From: Oscillospiraceae bacterium
Lineage (GTDB): Bacteria; Bacillota; Clostridia; Oscillospirales; Oscillospiraceae
Assembly: GCA_015067935.1 (NCBI GenBank)
Contig: SVLL01000019.1
Coordinates: 1-32,249, forward strand
Direction: 5' to 3'
Length of the DNA stretch: 32,249 bases
Positions 7,048 to 14,766 of this stretch are shown here, in pieces. The position numbers were made by a program, and so were the translations under genes. The stretch's first letter is position 1; every line of letters begins with the position of its first letter. The notes under the pieces were generated by a model. That model was given only the letters and a program-made list of their open reading frames with translations, did not search any database and was not told the DNA's origin.

Positions 7048-8424
7048 ATGGCAGAACGCTTTGAAATTATGGAAAAAGCCCTGCTGAAAATGCTGGAGGA
7101 GAAAAAGTATCTGCCCCTTCGGGAGATGCTGTCCACGATGAACCCCAGCGATGTGGCAGGGCTGTTTGCGGATCTGGAGGAAGACCGGATTCCGCTGGCT
7201 TTTCGTCTGCTGCCCAAGGAATTGGCGGCAGAAACCTTTGTGGAAATGGAACCGGACGCGCAGGAGCTGCTCATCCGGAGCTTCTCCGACAACGAACTGA
7301 AAGAAATCGTGGACGAGCTTTTTGTGGACGATGCAGCGACACTGGTGGAGGAGATGCCTGCCAATGTGGTCAAGCGGATTTTGAAGCAGGCAGATCCGGA
7401 AATGCGCAAGTCCATCAATCAGATTCTCCGTTACCCGGAAAATTCCGCGGGTTCGCTGATGACCACGGAGTATGTGGCACTGCGCCCCCAGATGACGGTA
7501 GAGGAGGCTATTTTGCGTATTCGCCGTCAGGGCGTGGATAAGGAGACTATCTATACCTGCTATGTGACCGAGGGGCGGAAGCTTATCGGTCTGGTGACGG
7601 TGAAGGATCTGCTTCTTGCAGATGACGATGAGACCCGGGTTGAGGATATTATGTTAACCAACATCATCTCCGTCACCACCCATACGGATCAGGAAGAAGT
7701 TGTGCGGATGTTTGACAAGTACAATTTCCTCGCCCTGCCTGTGGTGGATGGAGAGAATCGGCTGGTAGGCATCGTCACCTTTGACGACGCAATGGATGTT
7801 ATGGTGGACGAGGCCACCGAGGATATGGAGCTGATGGGCGGTATGCTGCCGTCGGAAAAGACCTATATGCGCAGCTCCGTGTTTGAACTGTTCAAAAACC
7901 GCATTCCGTGGCTGATGCTTTTGATGGTGTCCGCTACCTTTACGGGATTGATTATCACCGCTTTTGAGGGGGCGTTGGCTGCCCAAGTGGCCCTGACCGC
8001 ATTTATTCCTATGCTGATGGGTACCGGCGGTAACTCCGGCTCCCAGTCCAGCGTTACCGTCATTCGCGCCCTGAGCCTGGGCGAATTGGAAATGCGTGAC
8101 ATCGGCCGGGTCATCTGGAAGGAGCTGCGGACGGCCATCCTCTGCGGCGCAGTCTTGGCGGTGGTGTGCTTTGCCAAAATCTGGCTGGTGGACAGAATGC
8201 TGATGGGTAATGAGGACATCACCCTGCTTATCAATGCGGTGGTGTGCCTGACCTTAGCGGTGACGGTGGTGTGCGCCAAACTCGTGGGCTGTGTGCTGCC
8301 TATAGTGGCCAAAGCGGTGCATCTGGACCCGGCGGTAATGGCAAGCCCCTTTATCTCCACCATCGTGGACGCACTGTCGCTATTGGTATATTTCCTGTTT
8401 GCAAATGCCCTGTTGGGCGTATAA
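7048..8424 (+). CDS. mgtE: Magnesium transporter MgtE
   Basis: Mg2+-selective channel of the inner membrane, gated by cytoplasmic Mg2+. The 458-residue protein has the complete family layout: an N-terminal helical superhelix domain (residues about 20-130), two CBS domains (about 135-255), a plug helix and five membrane spans (about 285-455). The pore-lining helix carries LMGTGGNSGSQSS (about 323-335). LDPAVMASPFISTIVDALSLL near the C-terminus holds the conserved aspartate at the ion pathway. Starting ATG follows GGGAGGAAGG. The gene sits behind a strong promoter and an unusual leader, and ends in a good terminator, so it is probably a single-gene unit. In this family the CBS domains close the pore when Mg2+ is abundant. 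Confidence 0.96.
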   Translation: MAERFEIMEKALLKMLEEKKYLPLREMLSTMNPSDVAGLFADLEEDRIPLAFRLLPKELAAETFVEMEPDAQELLIRSFSDNELKEIVDELFVDDAATLVEEMPANVVKRILKQADPEMRKSINQILRYPENSAGSLMTTEYVALRPQMTVEEAILRIRRQGVDKETIYTCYVTEGRKLIGLVTVKDLLLADDDETRVEDIMLTNIISVTTHTDQEEVVRMFDKYNFLALPVVDGENRLVGIVTFDDAMDVMVDEATEDMELMGGMLPSEKTYMRSSVFELFKNRIPWLMLLMVSATFTGLIITAFEGALAAQVALTAFIPMLMGTGGNSGSQSSVTVIRALSLGELEMRDIGRVIWKELRTAILCGAVLAVVCFAKIWLVDRMLMGNEDITLLINAVVCLTLAVTVVCAKLVGCVLPIVAKAVHLDPAVMASPFISTIVDALSLLVYFLFANALLGV

Positions 8425-8428
8425 ATGA

Positions 8429-8459
8429 ATCGGCACAGCCCTGCTGTGCTGATTTTTTT
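8429..8459 (+). terminator. Rho-independent terminator after mgtE
   Basis: A stem of 9 bp plus flanking A-T pairs (8431-8439 with 8443-8451, one G-U pair) with a 3-nt loop is followed by seven T residues. Confidence 0.9.
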
Positions 8460-8548
8460 ACTTATCCTTGTCATATTCACACCGCCGTTATCGACTATAT
8501 AGATGTAAGGTATCACGCGCGGTGCCCACAATGGGGGAGAGGAGGAAT

Positions 8549-9100
8549 ATGGAAGACAGTCAAATCATAGCATCTCTTTTGCTCCGCGATGAAGCGGCAT
8601 TGGATGAAATGGCCGCAAAATATCGCCGGTTGTATTGCAATGTCCTTCGGGAAATTCTCAACGACCCACAGGATATTGAGGAATGTGCCAATGATGTGCT
8701 TCTGGCGGTTTGGAACAGCATTCCTCCTCATCAACCCCATAATCTTCCGGCGTATATCTGCAAGATTGCCCGGCGCATTGGCATTGACCGCCTGCGCTAC
8801 CGCACCCGACAAAAGCGAAGCGGCTATGAAACCACCCTTTCCGAGTTGGAAAACTGCCTGCCGGACCATAGCAGCCTGCTTGATGGTGACAGCCTCCATA
8901 TTCGCGCTGTCCTTTCCCACTTTGCTCGGGAATTGGATCCGGTGACACAGGTGCTGTTCATTCGCCGGTATGTGTATTTGGAATCGGTGGAAAGTTTGGC
9001 AAAACGATACCGTTTTTCGGAAAATAGTGTCGCGGTACGCCTGTACCGGGCAAGAAAAAAGCTCAAAAAAGTTTTGGAAAAGGAGGATATTTTCCTATGA
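8549..9100 (+). CDS. ECF-type RNA polymerase sigma factor
   Basis: A 183-residue sigma-70-family factor with only regions 2 and 4. Region 2 spans about residues 12-90 (ILNDPQDIEECANDVLLAVW, then AYICKIARRIGIDRLR, the -10 recognition part). Region 4 is a C-terminal helix-turn-helix (ESLAKRYRFSENSVAVRLYR). The start at 8549 follows GAGAGGAGG; an upstream in-frame ATG at 8531 lacks a ribosome binding site. The stop overlaps the next gene by 4 nt (ATGA), the usual arrangement for a sigma factor and its cognate anti-sigma factor. The stimulus and regulon cannot be read from the sequence. The 90-bp upstream region (8460-8548) has no convincing sigma-A promoter, which would fit self-transcription. 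Confidence 0.9.
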   Translation: MEDSQIIASLLLRDEAALDEMAAKYRRLYCNVLREILNDPQDIEECANDVLLAVWNSIPPHQPHNLPAYICKIARRIGIDRLRYRTRQKRSGYETTLSELENCLPDHSSLLDGDSLHIRAVLSHFARELDPVTQVLFIRRYVYLESVESLAKRYRFSENSVAVRLYRARKKLKKVLEKEDIFL

Positions 9101-10176
9101 ACCAAACTCCAAAAGAAAAATTGTCAGATTTTCTGGCAGAGATGGACGGTGATCTTCTGGATGCTGCCATAGCAGCGGATACACCGGAAAAGCTGTCTGC
9201 CTATGAAAAATCTCAACGAAAAGTGACCCCCTTTTATAAAAGGCCCATCCTGCTGCGCATAGCCGTTATTGCTGCTTGCCTTGCCTTACTGGTGAATGTT
9301 TTGGCACTGTTCAGCAATGAGACAGAGAATCCAGAGGTCGTGCCCGACCGCCCGGCACTGAATCACAGTGTTCCCACCAAACCCTCCGAGCCTTTTGAAG
9401 ATAATCCGCCATGGGAGGAGCAAAGCAATGGGGAGTTTACCATCAGGTCGGCAGATATGATCAACTATTATGCTGCTGTCCGTCTGCTGGCACAGCAATC
9501 CGCAATGAAACCTGCGGCAATGGCAAATGGGGATTATCAGGTACGGTTTTTGGATTATGAGAATACCCAACCCCCGCAGATCATGCCCCCGCCGCCTCCC
9601 TATGGAGAGGGTGAAGACAAACGGGAAGAACCCCTTCCCCCGGAGACCCAGGGGCCTTCCGCAGAAGAACCTGCGACTGTTCCCGCTACCCGTCCTGCTG
9701 ACCCGGATGACGAAATCCATTACTATGAGATCGACCCCGGCGATACCTTCTATGTATCCAAAGTATACTTTTTCCGGATCGAGGTGCCGGAGGACAGCTA
9801 TCTGGCAGGTAAGGTCGGTGCAGGTGTTGTGAATGTGGTGATCTCGGATGCTCTCTGGGGAGACTTTATGATTACCTTCAAAAACGGGGAGAACTATTTC
9901 TCCTGCCTGACTAACGGTTATTCCTCTGATGATATGGATTTTTCCACCCACAAATATATTGAAGGCTATCATGTGGTGAAGAATTTCCTGCAGGAAAATG
10001 CCAGCTTCCATGTGTCTTTTGGTCCGGAGGGTCAGGTGTGGTACTTTGACGAAAACGACTATCCCAACGGCACATTCCCGGTACTGGAGACGACCTATGT
10101 GGCGGAGGTAAACGAAACCTTTACTATCAATGATCTGGAAGCCTATTTCCGGGGCGTTAAGCCTGTTGGTGTCTGA
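9097..10176 (+). CDS. Membrane protein, putative anti-sigma factor with Pro-rich external linker
   Basis: A 359-residue protein translationally coupled to the sigma gene. Residues 1-50 are cytoplasmic, acidic and helical (KLSDFLAEMDGDLLDAAIAA). One membrane span lies at about 51-72 (ILLRIAVIAACLALLVNVLA). The outside part contains a proline/acid-rich linker (about 165-205, including a PPPPP run) and a C-terminal beta-rich domain with aromatic residues (about 205-359). It has no zinc-binding H-x3-C-x2-C of the classical ZAS anti-sigma class. Topology plus coupling suggests a cytoplasmic sigma-binding segment and an external sensor, but I recognise no named sensor domain. The role is inferred from context; it might instead be an effector of the sigma factor. 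Confidence 0.65.
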   Translation: MNQTPKEKLSDFLAEMDGDLLDAAIAADTPEKLSAYEKSQRKVTPFYKRPILLRIAVIAACLALLVNVLALFSNETENPEVVPDRPALNHSVPTKPSEPFEDNPPWEEQSNGEFTIRSADMINYYAAVRLLAQQSAMKPAAMANGDYQVRFLDYENTQPPQIMPPPPPYGEGEDKREEPLPPETQGPSAEEPATVPATRPADPDDEIHYYEIDPGDTFYVSKVYFFRIEVPEDSYLAGKVGAGVVNVVISDALWGDFMITFKNGENYFSCLTNGYSSDDMDFSTHKYIEGYHVVKNFLQENASFHVSFGPEGQVWYFDENDYPNGTFPVLETTYVAEVNETFTINDLEAYFRGVKPVGV

Positions 10177-10190
10177 AGGACCAAAAACAG

Positions 10191-10226
10191 AATTTTGCCA
10201 CGGACTCTCCGTGGCAAAATTATTTG
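10191..10226 (+). terminator. Terminator after the sigma/anti-sigma pair
   Basis: A 14-bp perfect stem (10191-10204 with 10208-10221, loop CTC) starts 15 nt after the stop. The tail is T-rich but short (TTATTT). Confidence 0.75.
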
Positions 10227-10336
10227 AATGAGCATCAAAGGAGAAAACACTGCCTCCATAGACCGCCTGCAGCGGGCAAGGCGCAGCTATGCCTTAGCAT
10301 TGCTGGCACTGAATGAAATGAAATGGCAGAAATAAG

Positions 10337-10370
10337 AAAGCAAGGCAGTGACGAAACTGCCTTGCTTTTT
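10337..10370. terminator. Bidirectional terminator at the end of the hom-lysC-asd-DUF6062 operon
   Basis: A 13-bp perfect stem (10337-10349 with 10356-10368, loop GACGAA) has T-runs on the plus side and A-rich sequence on the left. It lies just past the stop of the minus-strand DUF6062-type gene and is a second stop for plus-strand transcripts. Confidence 0.85.
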
Positions 10371-10375
10371 ATCTG

Positions 10376-11131
10376 TTATTCATTCTTATAAGGCTTATCT
10401 GCCGGATAGATGCCTTGCAGCTTTTGCATAGACCGCTGCAGCGCATCCCGGGAATTGCCCCGGGGCTTGGAGGCGTTGCGGTAGTCATATTTAGCCACCA
10501 TCCAATCCAAATCCTCTTTGACCCGGGCCATATTTTCCAGCATCAGACCGGGGACGGTTTTGCAAAACCATTCCCGATGGGCGTTGGGAAGATGGTCTTC
10601 CGCTGTTTCCAGCAGCTGGGCAAAATGACGCATACAAAAGCCCTTGCTTTTTTCCACCTTCTGCCGAAATTCCGGTTCCTTCAAAAGATAGAAGAAGGTT
10701 TCAAAATAGCGCGCCATATTGTAGTCAACCTTTTCGCAGATGGCGCAGGAATTAACCCGTTCCTTCAGCCGCTGCCAATAGGGCGATTCCTCCGATTGGG
10801 GGCGTTTTTTGGTGAACACGCCCTTTTGCGGCGGCAAATCGTAATTTTCCAGCTGCGCTTGCATTTCTTCCAGCAAACCTGCATAGTAAGTTTGCAGCAT
10901 CAGGGCGCAGCCTAACGCGTTGCCGTAATCGTAAAGCTTTTTCATATGACCGCCGCAGAAACCGGCACGGTCTGTGCTTGCCCGGACATCCGGCTCCATA
11001 TAGCTGGCACCGGGACCGGCAAAGTAGCGGATGGCACGCTGCTCCTCTGTGCGCTCCATTGCGCAGAAGGGGCATTCATCCTCCGTCTCAAACCCCTCGT
11101 TGACGGGGATAGTATAGAGCTTTTCTTTCAT
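10376..11131 (-). CDS. DUF6062-type protein of unknown function
   Basis: A 251-residue soluble protein resembling the DUF6062 family of Clostridia; that match is from memory of the family's opening, MKEKLYTIPVNEGFE, followed by CPFCAME. Four cysteine/histidine knuckles are visible: CPFC near residue 22, FCGGH, CAIC near the middle and FCMRH further on. This spacing suggests two C-x2-C plus C-x3-H metal or redox sites. The remainder is helical with many aromatic residues. The start codon overlaps the asd stop by one base (TAATG), so it is translationally coupled to the aspartate pathway operon and is its last gene. Nothing in the sequence ties it to amino-acid synthesis chemically. Function unknown. 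Confidence 0.8.
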   Translation of the reverse strand: MKEKLYTIPVNEGFETEDECPFCAMERTEEQRAIRYFAGPGASYMEPDVRASTDRAGFCGGHMKKLYDYGNALGCALMLQTYYAGLLEEMQAQLENYDLPPQKGVFTKKRPQSEESPYWQRLKERVNSCAICEKVDYNMARYFETFFYLLKEPEFRQKVEKSKGFCMRHFAQLLETAEDHLPNAHREWFCKTVPGLMLENMARVKEDLDWMVAKYDYRNASKPRGNSRDALQRSMQKLQGIYPADKPYKNE

Positions 11132-12132
11132 TATTTGACCAGCAGCTCGGCAATCTGCACAGCATTGGTGGCAGCACCCTTGCGCACCTGATCGCCGCAG
11201 CACCACAAGCAGATGCCGTTGGGGTCAGTCAGGTCGGGACGGATACGGCCCACGAACACCAGATCCTGATCGGAGGTATCCAGAGGCATGGGGTACTGCT
11301 TGTTAGCCAAATCGTCCACCAGCTTGCAGCCGGGGGCATTGGCAATGACCTCGCGCACCTGCTCCACAGTAACGGGAACATCAAAGTGGCAGCTGACGGA
11401 GATGGAGTGGCTGCGCATCACGGGAACCCGGACGCAGGTGCAGGAGACAGCCAGCTCCGGCAGATGCATGATCTTCCGGCCCTCGTTCTGCATCTTCATT
11501 TCCTCGCTGGTGTAGCCCTCATAAGCCTCGCCGCCGATCTGGGGGATCAGGTTGAAGGCGATTTGGTGAGAGAAGACCTTGGGTTCATACTTTTCGCCCT
11601 TGGCCAGTGCGTCCACCTCGTTCTGCAGCTCAATAGGACCGCCTGCGCCGGCACCGGAGACAGCCTGATAAGTGGAGGCGGTCATAGTCCGGATGGGGGA
11701 GAGGGAGTTGAGTGCGTTGACAGCGGTGAGCGTGATAATAGTGGAGCAGTTGGGGTTGGAAATGATACCGTTATGCCAAGACACATCCTCCGGGTTGACC
11801 TCGGGGACAATCAGGGGCACCTTGGGATCCATCCGGAAAGCGGAGGAATTATCCACGAACACAGCACCGGCAGCACGGATGGCCGGGGCGAAACGCTTGG
11901 CAATGTCATTTTCGGCAGCACCCAGAACGATATCCACGCCTTCAAAGGCAGTATCGCAGGCCTCCTCAATGGTGACCTCCTCCCCTTTGAACAGCAGCTT
12001 TTTGCCTGCGCTGCGTGCGCTTGCAAGGGGGATCAGCTTGCCCACGGGGAAATTCCGCTCCTGCAGGACTTTGATCATTTCCTGACCCACAGCACCGGTG
12101 GCACCGAGAATCGCAACGGTATAGAGTTTCAT
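11131..12132 (-). CDS. asd: Aspartate-semialdehyde dehydrogenase
   Basis: NADPH-dependent reduction of aspartyl phosphate to aspartate semialdehyde, the branch point to lysine/diaminopimelate, threonine and methionine. The 333-residue protein starts MKLYTVAILGATGAVGQEM (Rossmann nucleotide loop). The catalytic cysteine is Cys129 in SNPNCSTI. RVPVMRSHSISV carries the active-site histidine. Start set by GGAGG eight bases before ATG; an upstream TTG in frame overlaps that ribosome binding site and is rejected. It lies 58 nt downstream of lysC with a GC-rich hairpin between them, and overlaps the DUF6062-type gene by one base. Confidence 0.96.
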   Translation of the reverse strand: MKLYTVAILGATGAVGQEMIKVLQERNFPVGKLIPLASARSAGKKLLFKGEEVTIEEACDTAFEGVDIVLGAAENDIAKRFAPAIRAAGAVFVDNSSAFRMDPKVPLIVPEVNPEDVSWHNGIISNPNCSTIITLTAVNALNSLSPIRTMTASTYQAVSGAGAGGPIELQNEVDALAKGEKYEPKVFSHQIAFNLIPQIGGEAYEGYTSEEMKMQNEGRKIMHLPELAVSCTCVRVPVMRSHSISVSCHFDVPVTVEQVREVIANAPGCKLVDDLANKQYPMPLDTSDQDLVFVGRIRPDLTDPNGICLWCCGDQVRKGAATNAVQIAELLVK

Positions 12133-12160
12133 TTTGATTACCTCCAAAAAGAAATGTGAG

Positions 12161-12186
12161 CGGCGGGAGCAAGCCCCCGCCCTACA
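12161..12186. repeat. GC-rich hairpin in the lysC-asd gap, possible dispersed repeat
   Basis: GGCGGG-type arms (12162-12170 with 12173-12181, one mismatch) followed by CCTACAG form a small hairpin. Its GTAGGGCGGGGGC-like reading on the minus strand resembles hairpin repeats common in gut Clostridia (from memory). It may modulate read-through from lysC to asd. Confidence 0.45.
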
Positions 12187-12190
12187 GTTT

Positions 12191-13510
12191 TTACTTTACA
12201 AAGCTGTTATACAGCACCCGGATGGCGGCCTTGAAATCTCGGTTGTCAACACCGAAGATGATGTTCAATTCGTCGGGACCCTGATTGATCATACGGATGT
12301 TGATACCGGCCTCGCCCAAAGCAGCGAAAAGCCGACCGGAAACACCGGGCTGGAAGGCCATCCGACGACCGACAGCGGCAACCACCGCGATCTGATCGTG
12401 GACATCCAGCGTGTCGGGTTCTACTTCCTGCTGAATTTCGCCCAAAACCGTGTACAGATAGGGGGCCACATCCTCAGTGGACATCACAACGGAAACATTG
12501 TCGATGCCGTTTGGAACATAATCCACGCTGATATTGTGCCGCTCCAGAACGGTCAGCACCTTGCGCAGAACGCCTACCTGACTTGCCATACCCCGCTTGC
12601 TCAGGGAGATGATGGTAAAGTCCTTCTTGCCGGTGATACCGGTGATGAAGCGATCGGGATCGGCAGGAGAATCAAACTTCTCCTTTATCATCGTGCCGGC
12701 ATCGTCAGGGGCGTTGGTATTGCGGATGTTCAGGGGGATGTTCTTCTCCCGGACAGGGAAGATCGTACCCTCGTGGAGTACCTGGGCACCGGAATAGCTC
12801 AGCTCCCGCAGCTCGTCATAGGTGACCTCGGGGATGGCCTGCGGATCGTCCACGATCCGGGGATCGGCCATCAGAATTCCGGAAACATCGGTCCAGTTTT
12901 CGTATACATCTGCATTGAGTGCAGCGGCGGCCAAGGCACCGGTGATGTCACTGCCGCCACGGGTGAAGGTACGGATATGCCCGTCGGGCATCAGACCGTA
13001 AAAACCGGGAATCACAGCACCCTTGCCCTGCATTACCAGCTTGCGCAGTGCTTCATAGCTGGTTTCCTGATCCACAGAGCCGTCCAGCTTGAATTTTACC
13101 CATTCCACTGCATCAATAAAGGTGAAATCCAGATAAGCGGCCATCAGCTTCGCGGAGAAATACTCGCCCCGGCTGACCAGCTCATCCTGCGTGACGGATT
13201 TTGCATCCAGCCGCTTTTTCAAGGCGGCAAATTCCGTTTCCAGATCCAGCTTGATGTTCAGTTCGTCCCGAATCTCCAGATACCGGGAGGTGATCATCTC
13301 GAAAACACCGGTGCAGTCCACACCGTACTGGATGTGGGCGTGGCACAGATACAAAAGATCGGTGATTTTGTGATCGTTTTTATCCCGCTTGCCGGCGGCG
13401 GAAACCACCACCACACGACGGGTCGGGTCGGATAACAGAATGTCCCGGATCTTTTTATATTGGCCGGCGTCTGCCATGGAGGAGCCGCCGAATTTTGCTA
13501 CTTTCAGCAT
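12191..13510 (-). CDS. lysC: Aspartokinase with C-terminal ACT domains
   Basis: Phosphorylates aspartate at the first step of the aspartate family. The 439-residue protein begins MLKVAKFGGSSMADAGQY, with KFGGSS the kinase's ATP/aspartate signature. RGEYFSAKLMAAYL and FTRGGSDITGALAAAALNAD are conserved substrate-binding blocks. Two ACT-like units follow from about residue 300 (TIISLSKRGMASQVGVLRKV; VAAVGRRMAFQPGVSGRLF), the usual sites for lysine or threonine feedback. It is a single-function kinase rather than a fusion with homoserine dehydrogenase. It lies 24 nt downstream of hom and is followed by asd. Which amino acid inhibits it cannot be told by eye, so the symbol is generic. Confidence 0.94.
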   Translation of the reverse strand: MLKVAKFGGSSMADAGQYKKIRDILLSDPTRRVVVVSAAGKRDKNDHKITDLLYLCHAHIQYGVDCTGVFEMITSRYLEIRDELNIKLDLETEFAALKKRLDAKSVTQDELVSRGEYFSAKLMAAYLDFTFIDAVEWVKFKLDGSVDQETSYEALRKLVMQGKGAVIPGFYGLMPDGHIRTFTRGGSDITGALAAAALNADVYENWTDVSGILMADPRIVDDPQAIPEVTYDELRELSYSGAQVLHEGTIFPVREKNIPLNIRNTNAPDDAGTMIKEKFDSPADPDRFITGITGKKDFTIISLSKRGMASQVGVLRKVLTVLERHNISVDYVPNGIDNVSVVMSTEDVAPYLYTVLGEIQQEVEPDTLDVHDQIAVVAAVGRRMAFQPGVSGRLFAALGEAGINIRMINQGPDELNIIFGVDNRDFKAAIRVLYNSFVK

Positions 13511-13534
13511 AAAAGTTCCTTCTTTCTTCTGCCT

Positions 13535-14656
13535 TTAGCACCCTGCGTCCAGGGCGGCAATAAAGGCATCGGGATTTTCCTTCAGCCACGCGTGAGCGGA
13601 AGCCACGCTGATGGGGGTGGTGATGATGGCATTGCCCCAATGCTCAGCAATCTTTTCGGTGGGGAAATGGCCACCACGGATGTAGTAGCACATTGTGCCG
13701 GAATTGTCAACGCAGACCTTCTCACCGTAGGGAGCATAGAAGCTCTTGCCACAAAGCAGATCCACGCAGTCCTGCACCACATTGTATGCAGTGGGGTAGC
13801 GACCTGCCCCTTGACCGTACAGACTCTGGCGACCGGAGTGCTCACCGATCAGGGTGATCAGGTTGTAGTTGGTGGGGATGGTAGCTTCCGGTGCGTTGCT
13901 GTCAAACAGCGTGGGCTGCACATAAGCGGAATAAGTTCCGTTTTCCTGTGTGCCGGTGGATACCAGCTTGCAGACCTTGCCGTGGGTCTTGAAATTTTCC
14001 ACATCTTCAGCGGAAATCCGGGAAATGCCGGTGACGGGAACCTGAGAGGGATCCAGGCTCACACCGAAAGCGATATTGCCGGACAGAATCACCTTGTGCC
14101 AAGTGTCGATACCCTCCACATCGGTGGTGGGATTGGCTTCTGCATAGCCCAGAGCCTGTGCCTGCTTCAAAGCCTCATCATAGCCCAAACCCAGACGGGT
14201 CATAGAATCGAGAATGTAATTGCAGGTGCCGTTCATAATGCCGCCTACCCGGAGGATCTTCTGCACCCGGCGGGCACGCTCCAGCTCAGACAGCCAGCAG
14301 ATGCCGCCGCCGACGGCAGCGGTGCAGCGGAACTTGACACCTTTTTCGTTGGCAAGGGGGATCAGCTCGTCATAGAAGGTACATACCAAAGCTTTGTTGG
14401 AGGTTACCACATTCTTGCCGGCTTCAATGGCTGCGCGGACAAATTCATAAGCCGGATGCAGACCACCCATTGCTTCTACAACGGTATCAATGGAGTCATC
14501 TGCCAAAACGGATTGGAAATCCCGGGTGACCTCGGCGTCAGGCAGAGTAATGTCCTCCAGACAGACGACCTTTGCAACGCTTATATCATTTCGGGTGGCG
14601 ACGATGTCATAAAAACCTCTGCCGACCACGCCAAAACCTAATAAACCAACTTTCAT
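13535..14656 (-). CDS. hom: Homoserine dehydrogenase, short form
   Basis: NAD(P)H-dependent reduction of aspartate semialdehyde to homoserine. At 373 residues it starts MKVGLLGFGVVGRGFYD (nucleotide loop G-x-G-x-x-G). TSNKALV and GGGICWLSELERARRVQKILRV are in the central part. The catalytic region includes MNGTCNYIL, YAEANPTTDVEGIDTWHK and the lysine in that last block. The protein ends soon after the catalytic domain (CYYIRGGHFPTEKIAEHWGN). The remaining tail is short and no clear separate ACT domain of the roughly 430-residue Bacillus type is seen. First gene of hom-lysC-asd-DUF6062, with AGGAGG before the ATG and divergent from thrC. Confidence 0.94.
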   Translation of the reverse strand: MKVGLLGFGVVGRGFYDIVATRNDISVAKVVCLEDITLPDAEVTRDFQSVLADDSIDTVVEAMGGLHPAYEFVRAAIEAGKNVVTSNKALVCTFYDELIPLANEKGVKFRCTAAVGGGICWLSELERARRVQKILRVGGIMNGTCNYILDSMTRLGLGYDEALKQAQALGYAEANPTTDVEGIDTWHKVILSGNIAFGVSLDPSQVPVTGISRISAEDVENFKTHGKVCKLVSTGTQENGTYSAYVQPTLFDSNAPEATIPTNYNLITLIGEHSGRQSLYGQGAGRYPTAYNVVQDCVDLLCGKSFYAPYGEKVCVDNSGTMCYYIRGGHFPTEKIAEHWGNAIITTPISVASAHAWLKENPDAFIAALDAGC

Positions 14657-14678
14657 AGCAACCTCCTGCGAAAAATAC

Positions 14679-14707
14679 TTGCAATTTAACGAATATCAGT
14701 ATATCAT
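14679..14707 (+). promoter_or_regulatory. Probable promoter of thrC-thrB
   Basis: TTGCAA (14679-14684), 17-bp spacer, TATCAT (14702-14707). The predicted start near 14714 leaves about 53 nt before the thrC ATG. It overlaps the hom promoter. Confidence 0.5.
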
Positions 14708-14725
14708 AGATGCAACAAATTGCAA
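14679..14725. repeat. 9-bp inverted repeat framing the hom/thrC divergent promoters
   Basis: TTGCAATTT (14679-14687) and its exact complement AAATTGCAA (14717-14725) are separated by 29 bp. The arms contain the -35 hexamers of both promoters, and the dyad centre (14702) falls in the overlapping -10 elements. Confidence 0.6.
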
Positions 14726-14726
14726 A
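14698..14726 (-). promoter_or_regulatory. Probable promoter of hom-lysC-asd
   Basis: On the minus strand, -10 TATACT (14698-14703) is 17 bp from TTTGCA (14721-14726), or 16 bp from TTGCAA (14720-14725). It shares DNA with the thrC promoter, so polymerase binding at the two should be mutually exclusive. Confidence 0.5.
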
Positions 14727-14766
14727 GAGTTTTTGTAAAAAAGTACAAAATTTGTGAGGATTTTTT

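Noticed and set aside
14657..14766. T-box or threonine attenuator ahead of hom or thrC
   Set aside because: The 110-bp gap shared by two promoters is too short, and no terminator/antiterminator pair or run of Thr codons is visible.
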